Assembly: GCF_000334405.1 (NCBI RefSeq) | Contig: NC_020195.1 | Location: 62,001-126,000, forward strand | Reading direction: 5' to 3' | Origin: Blattabacterium sp. (Blatta orientalis) str. Tarazona | GTDB lineage: Bacteria > Bacteroidota > Bacteroidia > Flavobacteriales > Blattabacteriaceae | Length of the DNA: 64,000 nucleotides | Shown here: positions 10,414-21,250 of the stretch, piece after piece | Position numbering within the stretch: the first letter of the stretch is position 1 | How the letters are laid out: every line of letters begins with the position of its first letter | The notes under the pieces: model-generated | What the model was told of the DNA's origin: nothing | Database searches by the model: none | What the model saw: only the letters and a program-made list of their open reading frames with translations | Made by a program: the position numbers and the translations under genes

Positions 10414-11009
10414 AAAAATTTACTGTAATAATAAGTAAAGCTATTCCCTTACCTGTAGAGGATATAGATACAGATCAAATTATCCCCGCTCGTTTTTTGA
10501 AAGAAACTAAACGCGAGGAATATGGAAAAAATCTTTTTAGAGACTGGCGGTATTCTAATGATGGATCTTTGAAAAAAGATTTTATTTTAAATAATCCACT
10601 TTTTTCTGGAAAAATCCTTTTATCAGGAAGGAATTTTGGTTGTGGTTCTAGTCGTGAACATGCTGCTTGGGCTCTTTTTGATTATGGGTTTCAAGTAGTT
10701 ATCTCTAGTTTTTTTGCTGATATTTTTAAGGAGAATGCATTAAATAATGGATTACTTACTGTAGAAATATCCGAAAAATTTTTGAAAAATTTATTTGATC
10801 TAGTTAATAAAAAACCGGATACTAATATTAAAGTTGATTTAATAGAACAGCTTATTACAATAATGGAAACAGGAATTTCTGAAAAATTTTCTATCCATCC
10901 ATATAAAAAAAATTGTTTTATAAATGGTTATGACGATATAGATTTTTTGGTTTCCATTAAAAAAGACATAGAGAATTTTAGAAAAAAAAGAAATCCCATT
11001 AAAATATGA
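10410..11009 (+). CDS. leuD: 3-isopropylmalate dehydratase small subunit
   Basis: Small swivel subunit that pairs with LeuC. The family motif [13 protein letters not shown] is intact, and the N-terminal [14 protein letters not shown] substrate segment is typical. It has 199 residues, the normal length. It overlaps both neighbours by four bases (ATGA at each end), giving a tightly coupled leuC-leuD-leuB unit. Confidence 0.97.
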   Translation: MKKFTVIISKAIPLPVEDIDTDQIIPARFLKETKREEYGKNLFRDWRYSNDGSLKKDFILNNPLFSGKILLSGRNFGCGSSREHAAWALFDYGFQVVISSFFADIFKENALNNGLLTVEISEKFLKNLFDLVNKKPDTNIKVDLIEQLITIMETGISEKFSIHPYKKNCFINGYDDIDFLVSIKKDIENFRKKRNPIKI

Positions 11010-12067
11010 AAAAGAATATTGTTGTAATCGAAGGAGATGGGGTAGGACCAGAGGTAATAAAACAAGCCATAAAAGCTTTGAATTCAATTGGGAATAGATT
11101 TCACCATGAGTTTTCTTATCAAAAGGTTTTAGCAGGATCTAAAGCCATAGAAACGTTTGGAGGTCCTATGCCAAAAGAAACTATAGATAGTTGTTTAAAA
11201 TCAGATGCTGTTTTATTCGGATCTATAGGAGATCCAAAATACGATTCTTATCCAAGAGGGATGAGACCTGAAGACGGATTATTAAAACTTAGAAAAGAAA
11301 TGGACTTATATTGTAACATTCGTCCTATAGTTACTTATCCAGAAATTAATAAATCCCCTATAAAAGAAAGAAAATTAGAAGGAGTTAATTTTGTTATATA
11401 TCGAGAATTAACAGGAGGAATTTACTTTGGAAAAAAAGGTCGTTCTAAAAATGGAAAAGAAGCATATGATTATTGTGTGTATTCAGAAAAAGAAATTGAA
11501 CGTATTGGAGAAATGTCTTTTAAAGCAGCACGTTCTCGTAATAGAAAAATGACTTTGGTAGATAAAGCTAATGTTCTAGAGACATCTAGGTTATGGCGTG
11601 AAGTTATTCAAAAAATGTCTTTAGATTATTCTGATGTGGATTTAGAATTCTTATATATAGATAATGCAGCTATGCAAATTCTTATTAATCCTAGAAAATT
11701 TGATGTAATTTTAACGGATAATATGTTTGGAGATATTCTATCAGATGAAGCCAGTATATTAACTAGTTCTTTAGGATTACTTCCATCTGCTTCTATTGGG
11801 AATAAAAAATCTTTGTTTGAACCTATACATGGATCTTATCCTCAAGCAAAAGGAAAAAATATCGCAAATCCATTAGGTTGTATACTTTCCGTATCTATGA
11901 TGCTAGAATATTTTGAAATGCCTAAAGAAAAAAATCTTTTAGAAGAAGCTGTGAAAAGCTCTATCCAAGAAAAAATATGCACTCCAGATATTATTCTAGA
12001 TGATAGAAATTCTTCTTCTACTGAAGAAGTGGGAGATTATATAGAAAAATACATTAAAAATCATTAA
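11006..12067 (+). CDS. leuB: 3-isopropylmalate dehydrogenase
   Basis: NAD-dependent decarboxylating dehydrogenase that turns 3-isopropylmalate into 2-ketoisocaproate, the direct precursor of leucine. Visible family signatures are EGDGVGPEV at the N-terminus, the arginines of the RELTGG segment, the metal-binding aspartates in LTDNMFGDILSDEAS, and the nucleotide-binding HGSYPQAKG. Length is 353 residues, normal. It is the last gene of the leu operon; its final 14 bases overlap the convergent nuclease gene. Confidence 0.97.
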   Translation: MKKNIVVIEGDGVGPEVIKQAIKALNSIGNRFHHEFSYQKVLAGSKAIETFGGPMPKETIDSCLKSDAVLFGSIGDPKYDSYPRGMRPEDGLLKLRKEMDLYCNIRPIVTYPEINKSPIKERKLEGVNFVIYRELTGGIYFGKKGRSKNGKEAYDYCVYSEKEIERIGEMSFKAARSRNRKMTLVDKANVLETSRLWREVIQKMSLDYSDVDLEFLYIDNAAMQILINPRKFDVILTDNMFGDILSDEASILTSSLGLLPSASIGNKKSLFEPIHGSYPQAKGKNIANPLGCILSVSMMLEYFEMPKEKNLLEEAVKSSIQEKICTPDIILDDRNSSSTEEVGDYIEKYIKNH

Positions 12068-14708
12068 TCTTTTTTTCTTCTATTGGAATTTTTGGATCCA
12101 AAATTTCGTAAATTCTATTCATCAAATATGGTAAAAATTCTTTTATATAATTTTCATATGTAATTTGATGAAAAAAATTTATAGGAATGGTTTGTATAGA
12201 ATTTTTTTTATTTTTTTCAGGTGAAACAAGAGTTATAACTGGAGGATTTTTTTTATGACTATGAAATGATTTAAACCATAAATACATGTAAATAAGTAAT
12301 TGCATAATATTTCCATAATGAGGATCTTGAAAGATTTTTTCTCTTTTATTTAAAGAAATATGGATTTTATTTATTTTTGATATTCCTATTTTATAATCAA
12401 GAATCCGTGTAGTTCCGTCACATTCATCTATACGATCTATGATTCCGTATAAATTAACTTTTTTATTAGATCCAATATCTAATAGAGTTGACACTTTGCA
12501 TTCTAATTCTTTGATAAAAATTTTATGTCCTTTATGAAAGTTTTTTTCCTCCCAAGAAATAAAATTTTTTATGTAATTATTTACTATTGAATTAATTAAA
12601 ATATTTCTTTCTTCTGTATTTTTTTTGTTTTCTGATATTATCTTTTTTATAATAGATTCATAATTTTTTTTCATTGTATCAATTCCATCTATAGTAATAA
12701 AATTTCCCTTAATAGGATGATATAATACTTCCAAGATTTTGTGTATAATTTTTCCTATTCTTTGTTTAAGAGATATTTTTTCTATGTTTAATCCAAGTAC
12801 TTTTTTGTAGTAAAAAAGAAGAGGATTATAATTGTACAAATGGATGGAGGAAGGAGATAAACCATGAGTAGCTAGTTCATACAAACGTTGTATCATGGAT
12901 TTTGTTTTTTTTATTACAATAGGAGAGATGGGGGAGATTTTAGTACTTAGAATAAGCGGATGATTTTTTCTCTCTTTTATGGAAAAGTTTGAAATCATTT
13001 CTATTTGATGAATGAAACGGCTTTTTTCTCCAGAATTTAGCTCATCAGGTTTATTTTTATATATCAAATAAATATTTTTTGAATTTTCCAAAAGGTTTCT
13101 AAAATGATGAGAATAAAAATTCTCATTTTTTTGAGAACTAGATAAATTAAATCTATTACGAATATCATTTGGTATCATTGTTTTATAAAAAAAATCTTCT
13201 TTATTGGGAGGGATAATTCCTTCATTAACGGAAGTCATAATTGTGGTTTCAAAACTTTCAAAATAAGAACCTAAAAATCCTATTAAATGGATTCCTTTTG
13301 AATTTTTATGTATATAAGAAATTTTTTCTGTTTTTATAAATTGTTGATAAATATTAAATAAATCTTTTATTCCAAAAAAAGAACATTCTGTTTTTCTGAT
13401 TACAATTTTTATTCTTTGCATATAATTTTCTAATTCCGATAGAAATTTTAATTCTAACAGATGTTTTTTTGTATTTATGAAAAATAAATTTTTTAATTTT
13501 CTAATAAAACTCATAATACCAAGAAAAGCTTTCTTAGCATTATGAGTTGGGATTTGAAAAATGATATTTAGATTATTTTTGAATAAATATTTGTTTATAT
13601 TTTCTTCTGAAATAAGATTGGAATTTTCTATCTCTAATTTCTCTATAAGAGAAAGATCTTTTTTAAGGAATAATTTTTGGATGTATCCATCTAACAAAAC
13701 TCTTAGTATATCTTTTTTATAAAAATTTTTTAATTTTTCTTTTTTTAATAATAGCTGAAAAATTGAATCTAAAGTATAATGAATCGGAAGATTTTTTAGG
13801 GGATAATCTATGGATATAGATGGATAGATTCCTGAAATTTTTTTTATAGAATGTAATAAAGGAAAAGTTAAATAGGAATCTCCTAAGACAAGAACAATTT
13901 TAGATAGTTCTTGTCTGTTTTTAACAAGTTTATCAACTAATTCTTCTACTATTTTCACTTGTTCTATTTCGTTAGAAACGCTGATGATTTTTAGATTATT
14001 TAATTGATTATTAATCAGTATTGGTTCATCCTGGAGATTGATATAAAAATCATCAGATTTTTTGATCTGTATATCGCATATACTATGTAATTGAATAGAC
14101 TCTTGATTTATTTGAATAATTTTTTTTATAAAAAGTTTTTCATATTCAGGAAGTAGATTGAATTTGTAAATCAATAAGATTATTTTTATATCCGTTTTTT
14201 TGGAAAAAAATTTTTTTAGACGAGAAATAGCTATTCGGAATAGGAACCCCTTATAACCTATTCCTTTTTTCAATAGTTTCTCCTGAAAAAGGTTGTAATA
14301 TTTATAAATTTCCTCCCAAAATAGGTAATTTTTTTTTTCTTCTATATCCACTTTTTCCAAAGGATTGATATGCCATTTTTTCATTTTCTCGGTGGAAATA
14401 ATGTAAGAAAAAAAACACTCAATATTTATCAGATGAATATCTAAATCTTGAAAATCATTTATAATATTAGGAGCCCAATTCAAAAAATCGTTCAAGTTTT
14501 TCGATAAAACACTATTTTCCTTTCTCAAGAAGAAAAAAAAATAAAAAAGAATCTGATTTACAGAGCATGGAGATAAACCGGATATTTTCTCAAGAAGTTT
14601 ATCCATTGTATAAGTTTCAGGAAAATAACTAAAATCCGTATAGTACTTTTTTCTAATATATTCTATAATAAAGTTATCCGATGAAACTAATAGAAATTTT
14701 TTTTTCAT
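12054..14708 (-). CDS. AddB-like PD-(D/E)XK nuclease protein
   Basis: An 884-residue protein with the architecture of AddB/RecB-family nucleases of Bacteroidota, which act with an AddA helicase in double-strand-break processing. The C-terminal nuclease shows the upstream histidine (KIIHKILEVLY), then GIIDRIDE and the DYK catalytic end (ILDYKIG). A middle segment TSVNEGIIPPNKEDFF resembles the inactive helicase fold of AddB. I see no Walker A near the N-terminus and no obvious iron-sulphur cysteine set, unlike Bacillus AddB. The AddA partner is not adjacent; neighbours are leuB (convergent, overlapping) and ribF (co-directional, 33-base gap). Function is inferred from the nuclease domain and overall layout. 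Confidence 0.75.
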   Translation of the reverse strand: MKKKFLLVSSDNFIIEYIRKKYYTDFSYFPETYTMDKLLEKISGLSPCSVNQILFYFFFFLRKENSVLSKNLNDFLNWAPNIINDFQDLDIHLINIECFFSYIISTEKMKKWHINPLEKVDIEEKKNYLFWEEIYKYYNLFQEKLLKKGIGYKGFLFRIAISRLKKFFSKKTDIKIILLIYKFNLLPEYEKLFIKKIIQINQESIQLHSICDIQIKKSDDFYINLQDEPILINNQLNNLKIISVSNEIEQVKIVEELVDKLVKNRQELSKIVLVLGDSYLTFPLLHSIKKISGIYPSISIDYPLKNLPIHYTLDSIFQLLLKKEKLKNFYKKDILRVLLDGYIQKLFLKKDLSLIEKLEIENSNLISEENINKYLFKNNLNIIFQIPTHNAKKAFLGIMSFIRKLKNLFFINTKKHLLELKFLSELENYMQRIKIVIRKTECSFFGIKDLFNIYQQFIKTEKISYIHKNSKGIHLIGFLGSYFESFETTIMTSVNEGIIPPNKEDFFYKTMIPNDIRNRFNLSSSQKNENFYSHHFRNLLENSKNIYLIYKNKPDELNSGEKSRFIHQIEMISNFSIKERKNHPLILSTKISPISPIVIKKTKSMIQRLYELATHGLSPSSIHLYNYNPLLFYYKKVLGLNIEKISLKQRIGKIIHKILEVLYHPIKGNFITIDGIDTMKKNYESIIKKIISENKKNTEERNILINSIVNNYIKNFISWEEKNFHKGHKIFIKELECKVSTLLDIGSNKKVNLYGIIDRIDECDGTTRILDYKIGISKINKIHISLNKREKIFQDPHYGNIMQLLIYMYLWFKSFHSHKKNPPVITLVSPEKNKKNSIQTIPINFFHQITYENYIKEFLPYLMNRIYEILDPKIPIEEKKINDF

Positions 14709-14741
14709 ACTTTTTCTTGAAACAACAAATGTTGAATAATT

Positions 14742-15698
14742 CTATCTATTTTTTTTATCACAATAAATAATTTGGTTAAAAAAATTTTTTATTTTCATTT
14801 TGTCTTGACTTATTTGTCTTTTTAAATCATGAAGTGTTTGAAATTTCATTTCATCACGAAAAATTTGAACGATTAAGACATCAATTTTTTTACCATATAT
14901 ATTTTGATGGAAATCAAAAATATGTACTTCTATTTTTATCTTCTTATTAAATAAGTGAATAGTAGGACATATCCCAATGTTCATCATTCCTTGATAAATT
15001 TGATTCAAATAATTAATTTTTACAGCATACACCCCTTTTTTTGGAATTAGTTTTTTTTTATCCACTTGAACATTAGCAGTTGGAAAATTTAAGGTTCTTC
15101 CTATCCCTCTTCCTTTTATGACATATCCAGAAAGGGTATATAAATATCCTAAAGCTTTATTGGCCCATTCTATGTTTCCTTTTAGAAGAGATTTTCGTAT
15201 ATAAGTGGAACTTATGATCTTTTTTTTTAGTTTATGAGGACTTACTTGATAAAGCTTGAATCCATAAATTTGAGAAAATTTTTTTAGTTGATGGGAAGAT
15301 CCGTCTCTATCTCTTCCAAGATGAGAATCATATCCAGTAATAATTTGCTTAATCTTTAGTTTGGAAAACAAAATTTTTTGTAAAAAATCTTTTGCACTTA
15401 ATTTGGAAAAATTTGTAGTAAAAGGATGAATAATTAAATGTTCTATTCCTGTTTTTCGTAAATGACATATTCTTTCAGAAAGAGTATTTAAATAAAGTAT
15501 TTTTTTTCCTGGATTTAGAACTTCTTTGGGATGTGGATTAAAAGTAAGCAAAACAGAGCAATATTCTTCTTTTTTTTGCTCGAAAATTAAATTTTGAATA
15601 ACTCTTTGATGTCCTCTATGAACTCCATCAAAAAAACCAAGTGTAAATACACATGGAGAAAAGGATGAAAATTCATCAATAAATGAATAAATTTTCAA
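14742..15698 (-). CDS. ribF: Riboflavin kinase / FMN adenylyltransferase
   Basis: Bifunctional enzyme that makes FMN and then FAD from riboflavin. The N-terminal adenylyltransferase domain has TLGFFDGVHRGHQ, and the flavokinase domain starts near residue 185 with the GRGIGRTLNFPTANV motif and continues through GVYAVKI and MNIGICPT. At 318 residues it is full length. It probably shares a promoter region with the divergent atpD and reads toward the AddB-like gene. Confidence 0.96.
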   Translation of the reverse strand: MKIYSFIDEFSSFSPCVFTLGFFDGVHRGHQRVIQNLIFEQKKEEYCSVLLTFNPHPKEVLNPGKKILYLNTLSERICHLRKTGIEHLIIHPFTTNFSKLSAKDFLQKILFSKLKIKQIITGYDSHLGRDRDGSSHQLKKFSQIYGFKLYQVSPHKLKKKIISSTYIRKSLLKGNIEWANKALGYLYTLSGYVIKGRGIGRTLNFPTANVQVDKKKLIPKKGVYAVKINYLNQIYQGMMNIGICPTIHLFNKKIKIEVHIFDFHQNIYGKKIDVLIVQIFRDEMKFQTLHDLKRQISQDKMKIKNFFNQIIYCDKKNR

Positions 15699-15780
15699 AA
15701 TTTTTTATCTTTTTCTCTTACCTTTACAAAGATAAAGGATTCATATATACTACTCCTTATATCTGGGAATCTTTTTTTAG

Positions 15781-17301
<1,521 letters not shown>

Positions 17302-17313
17302 ATCTTTTTTCTC

Positions 17314-17550
17314 ATGCAAGTAACAATTATCAATTTTGAAAAAATCTTTTATCAAGATAAAGTTTTATCTATTGTAGCTCCTGGATTAAATGGTTATTTT
17401 CAAGTATTAGAAAATCACGCTCCATTTATTTCTATATTAAAAGACGGAATATTAAAATTGAAACCTATCTATGATAGAAAAAATTTTGAAATACAAATAG
17501 AAGGTGGAATCTTACAAGTAAAAAAGAATATGGTTTCTATTATTTTATAG
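17314..17550 (+). CDS. atpC: F-type ATP synthase epsilon subunit, short form
   Basis: Epsilon subunit of the F1 central stalk. Only the N-terminal beta-sandwich is present (78 residues), including APGLNGYFQVLENHAPF and the GGILQV end. The C-terminal helical hairpin that inhibits ATP hydrolysis in E. coli is missing; short epsilon subunits are common in Bacteroidota, so this need not be a truncation. It follows atpD directly and ends one base before the convergent pdxA. Confidence 0.93.
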   Translation: MQVTIINFEKIFYQDKVLSIVAPGLNGYFQVLENHAPFISILKDGILKLKPIYDRKNFEIQIEGGILQVKKNMVSIIL

Positions 17551-17551
17551 A

Positions 17552-18583
17552 TCATATTCCATTTTCATTCATATATTCCTTTCTATTTTTGAATATTTTT
17601 ATAGCACTAAAAATAGCTTCTTCAAAAGAATTTTCATTAGCAATACCTTTTTTTGCTATATCATATGCTACTCCATGATCTGGAGATGTACGTATGTGAG
17701 AAAGACCTGCAGTGAAATTAACTCCTTCATTAAAAGTTAGTGTTTTAAAAGGAATCAAACCTTGATCGTGATACATAGCTAAAACAGCATCGAAATTTCG
17801 ATAATTTTGATTTCCAAAAAAACCATCTGGAGAATAGGGGCCAAAAACTAAAAATCCTTGTTTTTGAAATAAACTATCAATAGCTGGTTTTATCTTCGTT
17901 TTTTCTTCGTCTCCTATTAATCCATTTTCCCCTGAATGAGGGTTACATCCTAAAACTGCAATTTTAGGTTTTTCTATAGAAAAATCCATTATTAAAGATT
18001 TATGCAAAATTTTGATAGATTTTATAATTTTCTTTGCAGTAATTTCATGAGTGACATTTTTTAATGGTAAGTGATTAGTAACTAAGGCGATTTTTAAAGT
18101 ATCATGAATCATGAGCATTAATGATTCCCCCTCTAAAATATTTTGCAAATATTCAGTATGACCAAAAAAAGAAAATCCTTTGTAATTCATCCAATTTTTA
18201 TTAACTGGGGCTGTAACAAGAACATCTATTTTTCCTTCTTTCAAAGCTTTTGTGGCTTTTTTTAAAGATAAAATAGGATATCTTCCTGAATCTTGGTTAA
18301 TTTTTATCAAATCAAATTTTATATCTTCTTTCCAAATATTTAGAACATTTATTTTATAATCTACAATATCTTTTAAATTTTTTATTTCTCGCATATTATT
18401 TACTTCAATATTTAGAATTTTTTTGTAATAGGAACATAATTTGATAGATCCAAATAATATAGGAGTAAAAAAATCCAAAAGTTTTTTTTTACGACATACT
18501 TTTAAAAAAATTTCTATTCCAATCCCATTGATGTCTCCTGTGGAAACACCTACTTTAATTTTCTTTTTTCTATAATTCATCAT
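17552..18583 (-). CDS. pdxA: 4-hydroxythreonine-4-phosphate dehydrogenase
   Basis: Oxidises 4-phosphohydroxy-threonine in the DXP-dependent route to vitamin B6. The N-terminal STGDINGIGIE matches the family pattern (usually GDPAGIGPE). The metal-binding histidines are visible in GHTEYL, in YHDQGLIPFKTL and in TSPDHGVAYDIA. The 343-residue length is normal. The start is one of two adjacent Met codons at 18583 and 18580. It is divergent from ribE. Confidence 0.95.
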   Translation of the reverse strand: MMNYRKKKIKVGVSTGDINGIGIEIFLKVCRKKKLLDFFTPILFGSIKLCSYYKKILNIEVNNMREIKNLKDIVDYKINVLNIWKEDIKFDLIKINQDSGRYPILSLKKATKALKEGKIDVLVTAPVNKNWMNYKGFSFFGHTEYLQNILEGESLMLMIHDTLKIALVTNHLPLKNVTHEITAKKIIKSIKILHKSLIMDFSIEKPKIAVLGCNPHSGENGLIGDEEKTKIKPAIDSLFQKQGFLVFGPYSPDGFFGNQNYRNFDAVLAMYHDQGLIPFKTLTFNEGVNFTAGLSHIRTSPDHGVAYDIAKKGIANENSFEEAIFSAIKIFKNRKEYMNENGI

Positions 18584-18645
18584 ATGAATAATATAAATAT
18601 GAAATAAATATCTTAATTTAAAAAAATTATGAATAATTTTTAATC

Positions 18646-19248
18646 ATGTTTACTGGAATTATAGAATGTACTACTCAAGTACATGGATTAGATTATCAAA
18701 AGAAGAATCTTTGTATTACTTTTAAAAATCCATTTTCAGATATAATAAAAATTAATCAAAGTATATCTCATAACGGAGTCTGTTTCACAATTATAGATGT
18801 AGAAAAAAAAACTTACTCCGTAATTGCTTCAGAAGAAACTTTACGTTGTACTAATTTAAATGTTTTAAAGATGAAAGATGAAGTTAATTTAGAACGTAGT
18901 ATGAAAATTAATGAAAGATTTAATGGCCATATAGTACAAGGACATGTAGATACAACAGCCGAAGTTTTGGATATAGAAAAAAAAAATGGAAGTTGGTTAT
19001 TTTCTTTTAAGTCTAAAAAAAATTTATCTGGATTATCTGTAGAAAAAGGCTCCATTGCTGTAAATGGGATTAGTCTGACTATAATAAAATGTACCCAACA
19101 CATATTTAATGTTTCTATAATCCCTTACACATATGAAAAAACTAATCTCCAATTTATAAAAATTGGAGATGTTGTTAACATAGAATATGATATACTTGGA
19201 AAGTATGTAAGGGAATATATGAATTTGAATAGTAAACTATATAACTAA
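18646..19248 (+). CDS. ribE: Riboflavin synthase alpha chain
   Basis: Dismutates two 6,7-dimethyl-8-ribityllumazine molecules into riboflavin. The N-terminal MFTGIIE is diagnostic, and the two homologous lumazine-binding domains can be followed: one to about residue 95 with SHNGVCFTI and a second with NGHIVQGHVDTTA and VNGISLTI. At 200 residues it is complete. Together with ribF it indicates a retained flavin pathway. Confidence 0.97.
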   Translation: MFTGIIECTTQVHGLDYQKKNLCITFKNPFSDIIKINQSISHNGVCFTIIDVEKKTYSVIASEETLRCTNLNVLKMKDEVNLERSMKINERFNGHIVQGHVDTTAEVLDIEKKNGSWLFSFKSKKNLSGLSVEKGSIAVNGISLTIIKCTQHIFNVSIIPYTYEKTNLQFIKIGDVVNIEYDILGKYVREYMNLNSKLYN

Positions 19249-19255
19249 CTAGAAT

Positions 19256-20839
19256 TTAGTGTTCTATTTTTGGTTCTTCATAGGAAATATTTTTATCCGC
19301 ATATTTTCTATATGTATCAAAATTTTTTATGAATTTATTGACTAGTTTTTCTACTTGATTTTGATATAGTTTCTTATTTTTCCAAGTTTTTTTTGGATTT
19401 AATATATCAGAAGAAATACCTGGACAATATTTAGGAATTTGAAAATTAAAAATCGGATACCTTTCATAATGAACTCTAGACAAACATCCATCTAAAGCAC
19501 ATTGTACAAGTTTTCGTGTATCTTTTAATTTAATACGAAAACCTAAAGTTTCTCCCCCAGATATTAATCCCGTATTTACCATCCATACGTTTATTTTTGG
19601 ATTTTTTAATTTTTCTATTAGCATTTTTGTGTATGTAACTGGATGTAACGGCATAAATGGAGCTCCAAAACAAGAAGAAAAAGTGGCCTGTGGTTTCTTT
19701 ATATTTAATTCTGTTCCAGCAACTTTAGAAGTATATCCCAATAAAAAATAATAGGAAGATTGTTCTTTATTTAGTTTAGCTATAGGAGGTAACACTCCAA
19801 AAGCATCATAGGTTAGAAAAAAAATATTCCTTATATTGGAGGATAATAATTTTTTTTCAATATTCTTTATGAAATAAATAGGATAACTTATTCGCATGTT
19901 TTGTGTGATAGAATCATTGAAAAAATCTACTTCTTTAGTTCCTTTTTTAAAAACAACGTTTTCCAACATAGCCCCCTTTTTTATGGCATGATAGATCATC
20001 GGCTCTCTTTCTTTGGAAATACCCAGTATTTTTGCATAACAACCTCCTTCAAAATTGAAAATAATATCATCATATGTCCATCCATGTTCATCGTCTCCTA
20101 TCAATTTCCTATTAGAATCGTTGGAAATAGTTGTTTTACCGGTTCCGGACAATCCAAAAAAAAGAGCGGTATCTTTTGTCTGCTTCCCAATATTTGCTGC
20201 ACAATGCATAGGAAATACGTTTTTATACGTAGGAAGCATAAAATTTAAAACAGAAAAAATGGATTTTTTTATTTCTCCCGTATATCCTGATCCACAAATC
20301 AGGATAATTTTTCTTTGAAAATTTAATATGGTAAAATTTTTTTCCGTGTTCCATCCATTTTTGGATGAGCTTGAAATCCTGGAGCGCATAATAACAACCA
20401 ATCTGGTAAAATTTTTTCTATTTTGGAATTCTAAAAAAAGATTGTGTACAAAAAGATCTGACCATGGGTATTCACTAATGGAACGAATGTTTAGTTGATA
20501 ACGTTTATCTGAACAAAGATATCCATCTCTTACATAGAGTTCTTTTCCAGATAAGTATCTGATTACTTTTTCATATAAATTATCAAATTTTTTTGGATCA
20601 AAAGGTTGATTGAATTTTTCATCCCACCAAACTTTATTTTCTGTAATATGATCCTTCACAATAAATCGATCTTTAGGGGATCTACCAGTGAAAACTCCGG
20701 TATTAACAGCTAAAACTCCTGATTTTGTTTCTTGACCCATTCCATTTTGAATGATTATATTTTGTAATTTTTCCGGAGATAATTGCCAATTTTTTGAAGA
20801 ATTAAAAATTCCATAATTTTCTAAAGAAAGAGAACTCAT
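19256..20839 (-). CDS. pckA: Phosphoenolpyruvate carboxykinase (ATP)
   Basis: Interconverts oxaloacetate and phosphoenolpyruvate using ATP, linking the TCA cycle and gluconeogenesis. The P-loop GLSGTGKTTIS lies near residue 235, the metal-binding DDEHGW follows, and an N-terminal GVFTGRSPKDRFIV segment is typical. The 527-residue length is normal for the ATP type. In a symbiont fed amino acids by the host, this enzyme would allow sugar-phosphate synthesis from C4 acids; that role is inferred. It is divergent from acpP. Confidence 0.97.
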   Translation of the reverse strand: MSSLSLENYGIFNSSKNWQLSPEKLQNIIIQNGMGQETKSGVLAVNTGVFTGRSPKDRFIVKDHITENKVWWDEKFNQPFDPKKFDNLYEKVIRYLSGKELYVRDGYLCSDKRYQLNIRSISEYPWSDLFVHNLFLEFQNRKNFTRLVVIMRSRISSSSKNGWNTEKNFTILNFQRKIILICGSGYTGEIKKSIFSVLNFMLPTYKNVFPMHCAANIGKQTKDTALFFGLSGTGKTTISNDSNRKLIGDDEHGWTYDDIIFNFEGGCYAKILGISKEREPMIYHAIKKGAMLENVVFKKGTKEVDFFNDSITQNMRISYPIYFIKNIEKKLLSSNIRNIFFLTYDAFGVLPPIAKLNKEQSSYYFLLGYTSKVAGTELNIKKPQATFSSCFGAPFMPLHPVTYTKMLIEKLKNPKINVWMVNTGLISGGETLGFRIKLKDTRKLVQCALDGCLSRVHYERYPIFNFQIPKYCPGISSDILNPKKTWKNKKLYQNQVEKLVNKFIKNFDTYRKYADKNISYEEPKIEH

Positions 20840-20912
20840 ATTCTATTGTATTACTACTACTAACTACTATTGCTTACCAAGACAAATTTATATAGGATTT
20901 ACAAAAGTTTAC

Positions 20913-20920
20913 TAATTTTG
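20913..20920 (+). promoter_or_regulatory. Possible -7 element ahead of acpP
   Basis: TAATTTTG matches the Bacteroidota -7 consensus TAnnTTTG and lies 28 bases before the acpP start. I find no TTG at the expected 17-23 base distance upstream, so this is weak. Confidence 0.25.
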
Positions 20921-20948
20921 TACCAGAAAAAACAAAAATTATGATTCT

Positions 20949-21224
20949 ATGTCGGATATTGCATCAAGAGTCAAAGCACTTATCGTAGAAAAATTAAATG
21001 TAGAAGAAAGTGAAATTCTTCCTACTGCTAGTTTTACTAATGATTTAGGAGCAGATTCCTTAGATATAGTGGAACTTATTATGGAATTTGAAAAGGAGTT
21101 TAATATTAGCATTTCTGATGAAAAAGCAGAGAAGATAACTACTGTAGGTGAAGCTATACAGGCTATAGAAGATCTCTTAAATAACCAAAATAAAATGGAA
21201 AAAAAGGATATACCTTCTGATTAA
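20949..21224 (+). CDS. acpP: Acyl carrier protein
   Basis: Small acidic carrier of acyl chains in fatty acid synthesis. The phosphopantetheine-attachment serine is in [15 protein letters not shown]. The first 78 or so residues are a standard ACP; about 12 extra residues ([11 protein letters not shown] and a few more) extend the C-terminus. It opens the acpP-fabF-rnc cluster common in Bacteroidota. Confidence 0.97.
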   Translation: MSDIASRVKALIVEKLNVEESEILPTASFTNDLGADSLDIVELIMEFEKEFNISISDEKAEKITTVGEAIQAIEDLLNNQNKMEKKDIPSD

Positions 21225-21250
21225 ATAACCCCTTGATTATTTCTTTATTT

